This document shows positions 33,906 to 45,801 of a stretch of 64,000 nt of DNA, in pieces. A program made the position numbers and the translations under genes. This DNA is from Plasmodiophora brassicae (Eukaryota > Endomyxa > Phytomyxea > Plasmodiophorida > Plasmodiophoridae), in contig JASFAU010000007.1 of assembly GCA_039704465.1 (NCBI GenBank), positions 1 through 64,000 of the forward strand, in the 5' to 3' direction. The notes beneath the pieces were generated by a model. It saw nothing but the letters and a program-made list of their open reading frames with translations, made no database searches and was not told where the DNA came from. The first letter of the stretch is position 1. Each line of letters begins with the position of its first letter.

Positions 33906-35687
33906 ATGTGGCGACGCGTCCTGGCTCGGTGCGGTCCCGTCCGGTGCCTGTCGGCAGCAGGGTCCGCTGCGCCGGCCAAGTCGTATTCGAAAGGTGCCGT
34001 TCCGCGGGGCTGTCTTGTTCAGGTCGTACCGGCCGTGTCCGTCGCTGACGGCGGTGTGTAGGCTTGGCTGGCGTGATTGCGGGCGAGACGAAGGTATGCA
34101 CCGTCGGGATGGGCGGCGACGGCCTGCACTACCGAGGTACGCTGCGGTGTGCATAGCAGCCGCCGCGGCTGACGACAGCCCTGCCCTTGGTACAGGGTAC
34201 AGCATCGAGGACCTGTGCCGCGCCTGCGAGTTCGAGGAGGTCGCCTACCTGCTGATCTACGGGGACCTGCCGACGCCGGCGCAGCTGAAGTCGTATCGGG
34301 CCCGCCTCAACGAGTACCGCGTCATCCCCAAGGCCGTCCGCGTCATGCTCGAACACATACCGTTGTCCGCCAACCCCATGGACGTTCTACGGTCGACCTG
34401 TTCCATGCTGGGATGCCTGCGCCCCGAGACCGGCTACCTGTCGAACGGCGGCGAACAGTCGAGGTACCGCCTGCCGCTGCCCGCTGTTTCTTGTCGTTGC
34501 GGGTACTGATGACGACCTGGCCGGGCAGTCCGACAAGCGTGTCAACCGATGACGCGTTCACGTCGCTGATCGCCGGGTTCGGCCCGGCGCTGTGCTACTG
34601 GCATGCGTTCCACACGTCCGGGAAGCGCATCGACACGGCCGGGAGCGATGACGAGTCCATTGCCGCCCATTTCCTTCGCAACTTGCTCCAGACGGACAGC
34701 ATCAGCCCGGACAAGGTCCAGACGGTTGACCTGTCGCTGATCCTGTACGCGGTCAGTGACGCTGCCCCCGCCGCTCCGGCCACCGGTTGACTGACCGGCG
34801 TCTCGGCAGGAACACGGATTCGCCGCCAGCACGTTCGCCTCCCGTGTCACGACTAGTACGAGGTCCGACGTCTATTCGGCGGTCTGCTCCGCGATCGGAA
34901 CGCTCCGAGGGACGTTGCACGGTACGCCCTGGTCGCATATGGATGCCCTGGCCTGCGTCCAAGGCAAGTGCATGTGTGCGCGCAGGGGGTGCCAACGAAG
35001 CTGCCATGGAGCTCATCTCGCAGTTCAAAGTTGACGACGACATCGAGGGTGGCATGCGGAAGAAGCTGGCAAACAAAGAGCTGATCATGGGGTTCGGCCA
35101 CCGGATCTACAAGGTTTGGCCGCCTGGGCGACCTGGGTGGTGTGACGCTCGACTGACGGTCGTGCGCAGAAACGCGACCCTCGCAGCGACATCATCAAGG
35201 CGTGCTCGGAGAAGCTGTCGAAAGCGGAAGGTGGCCGGCCAGACCTGTACGCCATCTCGCAGCGCATCGAAAAGGTCTGGGTTAGCGCAGGCCCGCCCTT
35301 GGGCGCAGGTCTCACGCGCCCACATGGTTTCAGTTGATGCTGGAGGAGAAGAAGATCCCGCCTAACCTCGACTTCTACACGGCGTCCGCCTACAACATGG
35401 TACCCGTTTGGTGGTGTGTCGCGTCCGTCGTCTGCCGTTGTTGACGTCCGACCTAGTGCGGCCTGCCGACGCCGTTCTTCACGCCCGTGTTCGTCATTGC
35501 CAGGACAGCCGGCTGGGCGGCTCACATCCTGGAAGAGCGCGCCGCTGGCAAGCTGATCCGCCCGTCATCGCTGTACACGGGTACCCGGCTCCACTGCCTG
35601 ATGCGCTTCTCGCGTCTGTGCCGCTCTGAACGACGTCGTGCAGGCCCAGGGTCTCGTGCGCTGCCCGCCTGGAAGCAGGCGAGCTAG
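33906..35687 (+). CDS. Mitochondrial citrate synthase, 2-methylcitrate synthase type
   Basis: Condenses acetyl-CoA or propionyl-CoA with oxaloacetate. Ten exons fit in phase: 33906-33993, 34062-34136, 34196-34463, 34529-34751, 34810-34921, 34986-35113, 35170-35274, 35334-35399, 35457-35580 and 35644-35687 (410 residues). Starts with a mitochondrial presequence ([20 protein letters not shown]). Landmarks: [48 protein letters not shown] and MGFGHRIYK (catalytic histidines) and [13 protein letters not shown] (catalytic Asp). The short length and the [19 protein letters not shown] / [17 protein letters not shown] block resemble bacterial PrpC-type enzymes more than the long eukaryotic citrate synthase. 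Substrate preference cannot be settled by eye. Confidence 0.9.
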
Positions 35688-35812
35688 ATGCCGGAGTGGA
35701 GCACTGGAGCGCGTTGCCGGCAGCGATTGACATCCGACTACACCAGCGCGCCGGTTGCCCTTACTGCAAATCTGTATTAGACGATGCAACATATGAGGGG
35801 TACCACCGTGTG

Positions 35813-36454
35813 CTACTGGAAACTGAACGGCGAGTCATCGGGATCGGCCACGGGCACGCTGGGGACGCCGACGACGCCGTCGTCGCATCCCACGATGGTG
35901 TCCGTGCCCGGCGGCATGTGGAATTGCGCCTGCCGGTCGCCGAGCGGGGTCGGGAACGCGCCATGGTTCAGCAACGACGCGATCGCCTCGATCTTGCTCT
36001 GGTCGTCGACGCCCTTCAGCGCCACGAACTGGTTGATCCGCGCCCGGACGCCCGGCAACGACGTCAGCGTCATGAGCAGCTGCCGGGCGTCGTTCTCGAA
36101 CACGGTGCCCAGGGCGTTCGTCTTGCCGTTAATGATGTTGTCGCGCGAGATCTCCAGGTCGATCTCGCTGGACGTGCGGCGTCGTGGCGCGCTGCCGTTA
36201 CCGTCGGCGCCACGTTGGCAGGACGCGCACGTGCACTTGCCAGCGCACGACGGGCAGGTCCACATGAGCTCGTCGCCCTTCAACGGCTTGGCATTGTCGT
36301 AGAATTTGTCGAGACACAGCTTGCAGAACTTCTTCCGGCACGTCCGCGTCTTCGACGGCATGAAGCAGCAGAAGTAGAGGTCGGTGAGGCGGCGCCTGGA
36401 CTTGCACTGGTGGCAGCTGGCGCCATCCGGCCCTGTGTACGGGGCGCAGGACAT
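35813..36454 (-). CDS. CDCA7-type zinc-finger (4CXXC_R1) protein
   Basis: Single exon, 213 residues, ATG at 36454. The N-terminal 85 residues hold the cysteine pattern of the CDCA7 C-terminal domain: CHQCKSRR, CRKKFCKLCL, WTCPSCAGKCTCASCQ. In animals and plants this domain binds nucleosomal or methylated DNA and recruits the remodeller HELLS to maintain DNA methylation. Here the finger is N-terminal and the rest (EIDLEISRDNIINGKTNALG, then a helical segment and an acidic end) is unfamiliar. Convergent with the methylcitrate synthase. Confidence 0.8.
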   Translation of the reverse strand: MSCAPYTGPDGASCHQCKSRRRLTDLYFCCFMPSKTRTCRKKFCKLCLDKFYDNAKPLKGDELMWTCPSCAGKCTCASCQRGADGNGSAPRRRTSSEIDLEISRDNIINGKTNALGTVFENDARQLLMTLTSLPGVRARINQFVALKGVDDQSKIEAIASLLNHGAFPTPLGDRQAQFHMPPGTDTIVGCDDGVVGVPSVPVADPDDSPFSFQ

Positions 36455-37182
36455 GTTTGTCGGCGGCGGTACGCGCGTATACGCAAGTGTGCCACAACGG
36501 GTATGGGGCTGTGCGCGCTATCGTAGCCGCCAACGGCAATGCCACGCAGCTGACTGGCTGAGATCGCTTCCGACAATGAACGGCGAGCCCCAAAAAAGTC
36601 CGTGGACACTGCACTTCCGCGCGCACTTTTCGCAGCCGTCCCCCCAAACAACTTACGACCGCCAGCCCGGCAGCGGCCACCTCCCACTGGGGCGCCGCCC
36701 GACCTTGCCGGTGGTGCTGCCGCTGCCCTTATAAAGGTACGAGCGCGCTATTGAAACTCACCCGATATCTGCCCTGGCCCAATCGAAATATCTGGACTAT
36801 ACGATTCCAGATCCTGCTTGCGTGTTGGAGAATCCACGAAACGGTGCAGACGTACCCGGCCCTGAGCACGGCGGCAATCTGTCAAGAGCTTCGGTTGGCG
36901 TCTTGTCGGCGTGGTAAGCGGGAAACGATATGGTACCCATACCTTCCTGAACGCCATGTTTGGAGTCGCTTGCGCTGGGCACTTTCAACCCAACTCCAAG
37001 TCCCGAATGCAATTCGTGGCCGCAGGCCTACCGGAGGGCGGTTGCATCCTGGCGAGGCGACCTGCTCAATGACGTGCTGTCCGCTCATTGCATCCATTCG
37101 GGCTTTGTACAATGGTCCAATGGACGCAGGCCTTGTATTCTCCAACTACGATGTTGACACGGGCGCGCGCTGATGACTGGTC
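36455..37182. other. Intergenic, no supported gene
   Basis: About 730 bp between the CDCA7-type gene start and the 3' end of the Furry-RGS gene. A plus-strand frame (36751-37173) begins at a non-ATG codon, has low third-position GC and no domain. Part must serve as the CDCA7-type promoter. Confidence 0.45.
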
Positions 37183-40100
37183 TCAAGGGGCGATGAGTTG
37201 CCCTGAGCGAATCATGCGCTCGCAGTCTGGTGAATCACAAAACATCGTGTAGCAGGCGACGAGGTCGTTCTTGACGTCTTGAACAGCGCGGTTGAAGATT
37301 GTCGGTGATATGCGCTGCCCCTCATTGCGCAGCTGTTCGAGAACCTCGTTCCTTGTCAGGGCGTTGATGTCGATTCGTTCGGGGGCTCCGTCGACGAGGA
37401 ACCGATTCGCAATCTGCCACGCGACTCGGCGCGCCGCCTCGGTGTGCGTCACGGCCGGGCAGAATTCCGTCATGACGACTTCGTAGAATACAAGCCCACG
37501 GGCGTCGCCATGGGCGGCAACGTACCTGTGTGGACATCAGATCAGGGTCACCCGGCGTCGGGGCCGTTATTGCGCGTCCTACTTGCGAAACTGTTGGTTC
37601 AGATGAGGCTTGTCGAGCAGGTTCGCCAGAGTGCACTGGACAGCCGCGGCACCTTCCGCCCGCGTACCGTCTTCACTCGGTTCTTCTCGAAGCACAATCC
37701 GGGTGTGTTTCAGCTTCACCGGCGACGATGCGGCCGCGCCCTCACTCGACGACAGAGTCGGTAGCGACTGGCCGGCGTACGGTGGTGTAGCGCCGAACAC
37801 GCCTGGATACGACATCATTCAGAGGACCAGCAGCGATTACGGTGCCGACAAATACCAGTTGGGTCTGCTACAAGGCTGAGCAATGCTGCAACGGCCGGGG
37901 TCGTGATAGCGGGCGTTATGGTATCTGCGTCATGAGTTGGCGTCGAAATCTGGGGCTGGCTGCCCGGGTTCCCGTCAACGTCATTGGCTACGACGCAGGC
38001 GACGTGCAGCAAATGGGAAACGGCATCGCTGAGCTTCGAATCACCGTACGCCCTGGAAAGGAGTCCGACGGCTTGCTCAAGCAGGGGCTCGAACGCCAGA
38101 AGGACGGTACGATCGACGCGGGGCGATTTGTCCAGGAACAGTGCAGCAACGTGAAGGCATGCCACGGCGTCGGCGTTCATAACCCGACGGAGGGCGTCGG
38201 CGCACGCCTTCGCCTGACGAGGGAAGAAGGCGTCGGATAGCAAGCTGGCGATGGAAGCAAGCGCTTGAGCCTGTCAAGGTCGAACCTTAGCCGAGCGCCA
38301 ACCTATGACCGCATTCATAACAAGGTACCTGAAATCGTGGTGACTGAGCGTATAGTCGGAGAGAGTCAGCGATCTCGGCGAATTGCCACTGTACGTGGGA
38401 GTCGTCGATTGCCTGCGCTAAACGAAGGCAATAAGAAGATGACTTCGAGTTCTCAGTAGGCGATAGCGCCTGCGAGTGCAGCCAGGGTATAACGGTTACA
38501 ATGTTAACAAGGGCGCGGTTACCGCTGCCATGAACGTCGACAACAGAGTTGCATGGAATTGTCCAGAACGAGGCTAACAGTTCAAGAACGATGTCCAGGC
38601 AGCGCGGTTCCTTGGAGTACTGATTCCATGCGCCGCAGAGAATGGGTTGCAATCCAGGGAATGGTACCGGACAGATCGCAGCGCCCACCTGAGCGAACTG
38701 TGTCTGCAGAAGGTCGACTGTCAAGTGGGTCGACGACGTCTTCTTGGACGAAATGTCCACAGAGAAGGACTGTATGATTCGTCCCAGACACGGATTGGAC
38801 AGCAGGGCCTGAGTCAGTCGCAACGCGCCGAAATAGCAATCGGATGGACCATCACTCCATGATAGCAGTGCGCTGCTTTGGTAGAATAGGTGCATGAGGA
38901 CTCGGAACACATCGTACGTTGTTTGAAGCGAAACGATGAGAGTAAGGAGACGCGAGTAGATGGCCAGAATCTGTCTGACGGTTGAAGCATTGCCAGCGGT
39001 GATTGCCGTGGTCAGCAGACGGCCCAGAGTCGAAACCGTGGAGAGGTCTGGGTACGGTAACACAATGGCCAGGGTGCGTAGGGCAGTTAAAGACAGATCA
39101 GGACGTGCTGATCCAGAAGCGAACCGAAGCATACACTGGGACCACTCCCGCGCGATGGCGGGCCCGGCCCATCGCTTCACGACGTTGCAGACGAAATCGA
39201 CCGGAACGATGAATGACGAGTCCTCAATTGCTGCAGTGCATTGGGCAATTTGGTCGAACAACTTGAGAATTGCCGCATCGTCAATGGCATCATTAGGTGC
39301 CTGCGTTTCCCACAAAGATGTGCCGCTCCATTGGAACTGGACGCCTTGAAGGCATGGGATGGGACGGATCAGTCCCGTCAACGTGCCTGGATCGGAATGG
39401 CGGAGAAAGTGCAGAATGTCGTGAAGCACCTATGCGCGCAGATTCAGAACACGACCCATTGACGAGACATGAGCATGGCGGTACCTCACTACATGGTGAT
39501 CCTGGGAAAGGGAGCCAGACAAAAATGTGCTGCAGGATAGCAGGTAGTCGAGCCCGGCACGTTTGAAAGCGTGATCCAATGATGGCAGACAGCAACGTGC
39601 ATGGAGTTCGCAATGCTGCAACAGGATCCGACTGCGCCTGCAACGACACGTCCAAGGTTTCAAATCGTTGCAGGAGGCAATCGAGAACCGCCAGCGACGA
39701 ATGCCGATGAAGCTCGACGGCAATAAGCCTGGCTGCTTCGATATAATCGCTGTACCGTTCATCGTCAAGAAAGCGGGCAGACTGGTCCAACAGGAATTCG
39801 CAGATTTCCCTAACGTTCCCGTTGCGATGTGGATCGGCACGAGCGCCAGCAATGCTTTGCCAGATGTTGAGGAGCGCTTGAAGTGCGGGCGAATCATCGC
39901 GGACAAGCGACCGAGTGACGTTCACCATATCCTGTGGTTATCCGTTTCAGATACAGACCTTACAAGCATGCATATGCGGGGCTTACTTCCAGGAGCAACT
40001 GTGCTGCTTCATCACCGGCGATTGATGCGAACTGACGCAGCGGTAAAGCGAGGAAGAACGGTTCGAAAGCCTCGCAAAGCCACTGCTTCTGTTGCCATTG

Positions 40101-43100
40101 TTTGTTGTGGAACTGTCCCCAACGAAGGACGGCTTCTTGAAGAATCAACGCGATTACATCGACATGGCATAAGTCGGCAACCGCTCTCGCGATGAACATT
40201 GCGTTCTTGCAACGAATGGAGACGATCTGGCTTTGCAAGTCAGGATGATGTGTACGGAGCATTGCGAGGGCCTTCGTCTGCAAAGAGCAATCACGAACCC
40301 GCATACCTTCTATCCAATGCGATTCATACCTGTTCCGCTGTGGATGACTTGGGGACTAGAGTGTCACATAGGCGAGCCAGCATTGACGCAGCGGTCTGCG
40401 AAACGTCACGGGACGGACTGACCGAAACCAACGTCAAACGCATCTAGCAGCGCAATCATTACGCATCGCTGACCTGCCCAGATGGAAAATGGCGCACACA
40501 AGCAGCGGTGCGAGAATCTCGTGAATCAGTGGCCGCTTTTGATTCTGCTCGAGGACGTCGCCATCAGTTAACGGGACGCAATCTTCTAGCTCATGACGCT
40601 GCATAGCTGCAGAGAGGCCGAACAAGACTGGAACAATTTGGGACGCGCACCCAGCAAACAAATTTCGAGCAAGGGGGTCCTTTTGACTACTGGCCCAGTA
40701 CCTGAACGCACGTTATTGACCGCAGAAACAGAATGCCTAGCCCCGCACGTACAAGCGATCAAGCAGCTTTCTCATTTCATGCCAGTGGAAGCATAAAAAC
40801 ATCTGAAGGATTGGTACTCCAAGTGCCTCCCCGCGCAACGCCCAATCCACCCATCCGCCTGAAGCCACTGTTGTCGTCAGTACGAAGGACAGCGGTGCCA
40901 ACGACCACCTGCCTTCATCGACTTGCTCGCCGGACAGTGTAGGGCCGAGACTCAGCAAGCGGGATGCGCACCAGAAAGCCCTTGTTCGCATGTCCAGAAG
41001 AGCTTTCGGTAACTAATCGACAACATCAGACGACTGACTGAAGTCTCAAGACATTGAACCTTTTTGTTCATGTGGGCTTGCGACTCGACAAGTTTCGCAG
41101 CCCTTTCCTTGTCGGAAATACCTCGACGGGACTTGTCTTTCGCTAGGCTCTCCTCAATTGACATTGACCACTGCGTCTTGATGAACGACAGCAGGTCTTC
41201 GGCGTTTGGGGACGTCACTTCGCCGCACTCGGTCCAGGCCCTCAGCTCGACTAGTGTCAACGCGCGATCCTCTTGTATCCATTCGGGTAAATCAGCTTCA
41301 AGGAATGGCCCTGAGAAATCCACTAGCAGCTCATTTAGCAACCCATAAGGAAACGCGACACATGGGGGAACTCACCGCCTTCGTATTTGTGGCGGCGGCG
41401 GAGGGCAAAGCAAACATTGTCGAGGAATTGGGCACGAGCTGAAAGATGGGAAGGATGCCGTGCCCACTTCACTGCCGATCTTCAGAGACACGATTCAATA
41501 CAGCTGGAGTAGATTTTAACGCGCTCAAGCAATCCTACCTGGTAATGCCGAACCTGCATAAGTCAAGGAACAGTGACCGCACACGTGGTGATTTCGCGAA
41601 GGCATGGCGAAGTCGTTGCGGCGTGCTCAGTGCCACGAGGTAGTGTGCCCATGCCCTGTCGACACAGGCACGATCAGGCGACTGTTGCTGCTGATGTTTC
41701 CGGCTCCGTGTCGGCTGCTTGGTCGACGATGGCGTATGTACAGCACGGGCCTCTGTTAGCACAATTGGATCCAGGTACCGGACAAGGAGCTGACTTTAAC
41801 TCACGATTAAGAGTCAGAAGAAGAAGTGCTAAGTGGTCTACGTGCGCAGCACATAACGCGAAGTCGATGACGTTCTGGCGAACGCCGCAATCAGGGTCAG
41901 TAAGCAGATAAGCAGATATGATGGGCGCGGTTCAGTATTGCATACCTGGTTAGGCGCGTCGTCCATTGCAAGCAGGCATTTCCACATGTTGAGAAAAGTA
42001 TCGTTAAGTGCAAGTTCGGCTTTCGGTCGGATGGACAGCAGAACAACGATGGACAGAGAAACAGTCTCGGCCAGATTGACAGATTCGCCCACGAGGAGTC
42101 TCGATAGATAAGCTTCCACGATGGATTGCGCCTGCTCGAGAATCGGTAGAGCGTCGGCATTTAGGGCCACATTGTTAATCAAAGATGCTAACCCTGCCGC
42201 AATGGCCTCGGCGCCAATTGAATCCTCAAGTAGAATATCGGCCAACTTGGGGGTAAATGCAGGAGACGTTACTTCCCCAGGATACTGTGATTTGTGATAA
42301 TCAAACAAGAGCAATGCAGCTGAGGCTCCAAGGTTCGCATCTGAAACGAAGTATTAGCTAGGAGGATCGCATTCTGGGCTACTGATTGGTACAAACCGTT
42401 CTGCTCGATATGGGAGCCGAGGCACCAAGTCTTTCCGGAGGTACCGACTCCTTCATAAGCATGTTGGTTGGCAGTTAACAATCGATAAGCTCCGCGACGA
42501 ACGAACGCCGATTCGTGCGCCAGATATGCCAACGCAGTCGCATCGAGCGTCTGTAATGCCTTGAAATCGCTGGTGGATATACTCTCTGTTCTCTCCTTGC
42601 ATGACCAGCACTCGACGTTTGCTGCCAACTGCAGCAGCAGCGTTGTTACCGACGATACGTCGTGTCGTTCAATCGAGTTCGCCAAGTAGCCCGCACAAGA
42701 CTCGGTGATGGCTGGGAACCACTCGCTGGAACAGTGTGCGCACATCTCCTGCATAGCAGATGACGCGCAAAGAGCCAACGAAGCTGAAGAGTGCAGTATC
42801 CAACGAGGAATGTAGGTCGCACTTTCCGCATTGATACAGCTGGCCTCTGACGGCAACGTTGCAACTGCTTTCATCGCAGACTCTGCCAGCTGCAGTAGGT
42901 TTGCTTGCTTTGGGCTTACTCCATGGCTTGCAGGATTCGCAGTCTCGCCCGGCCCTGGTACTGAATTGCGTCTACAGCAAACCGTAAGACCGTGCAAGGC
43001 CACAACGTTCAAATGGACGTCTACCTGCCCAGCATTGAAGGCACCACGCCAATCGTAGGAGCACTGCGGCGACGCATGCCGAGACCAGGACTTCCGACTG

Positions 43101-45212
43101 TTTGAGCATCTGCTGGAGCGACCGTTTGCAAGAATGGAAATTCGCCTCCAGACTGCATGCGAAGCGTGAACGTTGCTGTGCTGTAGCTGTAGCTGGTGGA
43201 GCGGTATGGCGACCCATCCAGGCTCCTATCGTCAGAATCGCCATCGGCGTCGTAAGCATCGAGGTTTGTGCCATGAGCGCTGCCCTCGTAGTCAGTGTCC
43301 AATTGGGCAGCACCTGCCGCGCATTGTAAATCAGCGGCGCGGATCGATGATGGGATCGCAACGATTTGAAGAGGTTCGCGTGACTGTTCGTACGGAATAT
43401 CAGCAAGGGCCTTGCCAAGCATGGTTTCGATGCGGTCGGTAAGGGTACGAAGCACGCCCGCGTCAACAGACTGCAGGTTAAATTTCTGGAAGGGCCCCCT
43501 GTGGTCTGCAAGCCGCCTGGTGACTGCGAATGCCAACAGGTGCGCGCTTGGAAATCGTTTCAAAGACAGCAGGTGGTAGATGATTCGTTCGATAACCCAG
43601 TCCACGTTAATGCAGGCAAGCTGCATAACGATTTCCACCAGCTCTACCTGGTATCGAGGCCACGCCAATTGCAGCACCTTCTTGTTGAACAGGGAGGATG
43701 TAACGAGTGCCACAATTGAAGATTGCAACTCTTCGCGCATCGTGCAGGCGTACGGGTGGAAGCTACTATCGTCGGAGCGGGGATGCACGCCGATACTGTT
43801 TGCGGCAGTAGCATCTGAAGCTACGTGGACCGTACAGGAAATTCAGTCCCCGGTCTCACATCAATGGACGGCGAGAGTACCATGGTAATGAACAGGCGAC
43901 TGGTAGGGTCCCCGAAGAACGCGAAGCAGAATGCGCAGGCAGTGCGCGACCTTACGCGGGTTATCGACATGGCGAAGGACCCGTTTGCGGAGGAACGGCT
44001 CAAACTGACGCAGGTACACGTCCTGCTGGCTGCGTTCCAAGGTGGTCGCCATGAGCTTCAGAGCTGGTGCCTTGCACTGCGGCGTGTGTGACAACTTCTC
44101 CGCACGTCGATACAGATACTCCAGCGTCTCCGGCGCCAACGGCGACTGGTATCCCCACTGCCGCAGGGCGACATCGAGAACGGTTAACTGAACGACAGAA
44201 ACCGACGGCACACCTTTCAGCTTCTTGTTGGCAAATATGTCTTTGAAACGGATCGACGGTTATTTGCGCTGAACTTCACGACAGCTGCTGCGTCTTACCT
44301 CGATGAATGTTCAGCACTTTGACGATGCGCGCGCGGTTCTCCTCTTCGGTAAGTCCCGCAAGTACTACGCGTACATATGTCATCATTGCAAGCGCCTCAG
44401 CTGCCTGCGGTCCGATCGATGATTTGGATTCGTGCCGCTGGAACTCCGTCTTGAATGCCGACAGCACAGCGTCCAAGTGGTCGACCGATATGATGCCAAT
44501 TGCCTTCGCCCAGTCGTCAGCATATGTCGGTTCTGTCCTATAAGCCGCAATTGCACGATCCAGTAGGCTCCCGACGCTGTCCGTCCAGGAATCAGCGCAG
44601 AACAGGCATGGCATGTCGTGTTGCGTATGCTGACCTGTGCGACGACATTGTCTTTGTCGACGTCAGGCTGGCCGAGATGACGCGTGCCGCAACTCGGTCC
44701 GTCAGATCGCTCATGGCTTCACGCAAGAGCGGGCTGGCATCGTGGTCCGCCTTGAACTCGATCCGGAACGCGGTCGCGACGACGTCTTCGGCATTGACCT
44801 TGGCCAGTTGCCGCAGCACTGCGAAGCAGGCGGGTTCGAACTCCAGGGAGCGCAGGAAACCGGCCCATGCGTCAGGGAAGGCAACCGGCTCGGCGCCCGT
44901 CGTTGCCGCGTAGACCTTGGCGATGCCCTCGTAGTACTTGTCCAGCAGGTGTTCGAACACAACGGCAATGACACGAGGCGACCCGGATCCGTCCGCCAGG
45001 TCCAAGCGTCTCGACCGTGCCTGTGCCGTTTCCGCTGCCTGGACCGCAATCCGCCTCAGCAATTGTCGGCAGCTGTCGGCATCAAGTGGCGACGGCGCGG
45101 CGGCCTGCATGCTGGGCGGCGCGAGCTCCTCGTCCGTTGCCGGAGGCGGCGATGCGGGGCCGGCCGCCGCTTCCCACTTGTCGACCATCTGGGAGACCGA
45201 GACGGACGACAT
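37183..45212 (-). CDS. Furry/Tao3/Mor2-type giant ARM-like protein spliced into a C-terminal RGS domain
   Basis: Minus-strand exons run from ATG 45212 (MSSVSVSQMVDKW) over 7.4 kb. Resolved exons: 45212-44635, 44576-44299, 44240-43881, 43820 onward, and at the end ..-37856, 37802-37583, 37525-37183. Internal junctions (43.0-38.3 kb) follow open frames but were not all fixed. Furry-family blocks appear in order: FEPFLRKRVLRHVDNPRKVA, then VDWVIERIIYHLLSLKRFPS, LAYLAHESAFVRRGAYRLL, KQWLCEAFEPFFLALPL, ARLIAVELHRHSSLAVLDCL and LSLTALRTLAIVLPYPDLS. Furry proteins scaffold NDR/LATS kinases and control polarity. A 53-bp GT-AG intron (37855-37803) joins the Furry C-terminus in phase to ANLLDKPHLNQQFRK, IDINALTRNEVLEQL and FNRAVQDVKNDL, an RGS domain. 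Alternatively two genes overlap by ATGA at 37818. Confidence 0.75.
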
Positions 45213-45801
45213 GGTGGGGGACGGCACCCCGTCAATCACGAAGTGGGGATTATTTTTCGACACAAGGAGGTACCTGTGACGGCGTCGGGCCCGCTGGACT
45301 TGGGCGGGACCGCCGCCAGGCCACCCCAAAAAGGAGGAGCGGGGGCATCCTCCCGTTGGCCCGCGCTCTGCGTACGTACCGCCATGCACGCCGGACGCAA
45401 TATGCCAAGGTTGGCTGGTTCTCTAAACGCGGCTTCTTGAACAAGTTGAATATCGGGGTTTGGGAAGCGGACGTGGGTACCCGTTTGCCCTTTCGAATTA
45501 ACCACTTGAATATGGTGGTGGTGCGCGCGACTCGATGTGGTATTGTAGATTGCTCGCGACGCATCATGCTGCGACACGACCCGACCCGGCCTGTTGACAG
45601 GGCCTCCTCCACATCATGAACAGGTCCAGTTGGTTCGTGTCGCAGTATGATGCGTCGTGTCGAACAAGCAGCCTGCAGCCGCATGTTCGACAACGCGCTG
45701 ACGTCGGACAGCGTCCACAGCGGGTTGCATCGTCTCAGCCGACGTAACAGCGACATGCCCTGGTAGACCTCAATACGAATACAACAGGCAGCTCAACAAC
45801 G
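45213..45801. other. Intergenic with a long imperfect hairpin
   Basis: Upstream of the Furry-RGS gene. Arms of about 31 bases at about 45550-45580 and 45630-45660 (GACGCATCATGCTGCGACAC and its near-complement) form an imperfect inverted repeat with a loop of about 50 bp containing two further complementary GGCCTGTT/AACAGGTCC segments. Short frames are unsupported. Confidence 0.6.

Noticed and set aside
37183..37818. RGS exons as a free-standing gene starting at ATG 37818
   Set aside because: Possible, but it would overlap the Furry stop codon by ATGA and leave no 5' leader. The in-phase 53-bp intron gives a simpler model. Kept as the stated alternative.
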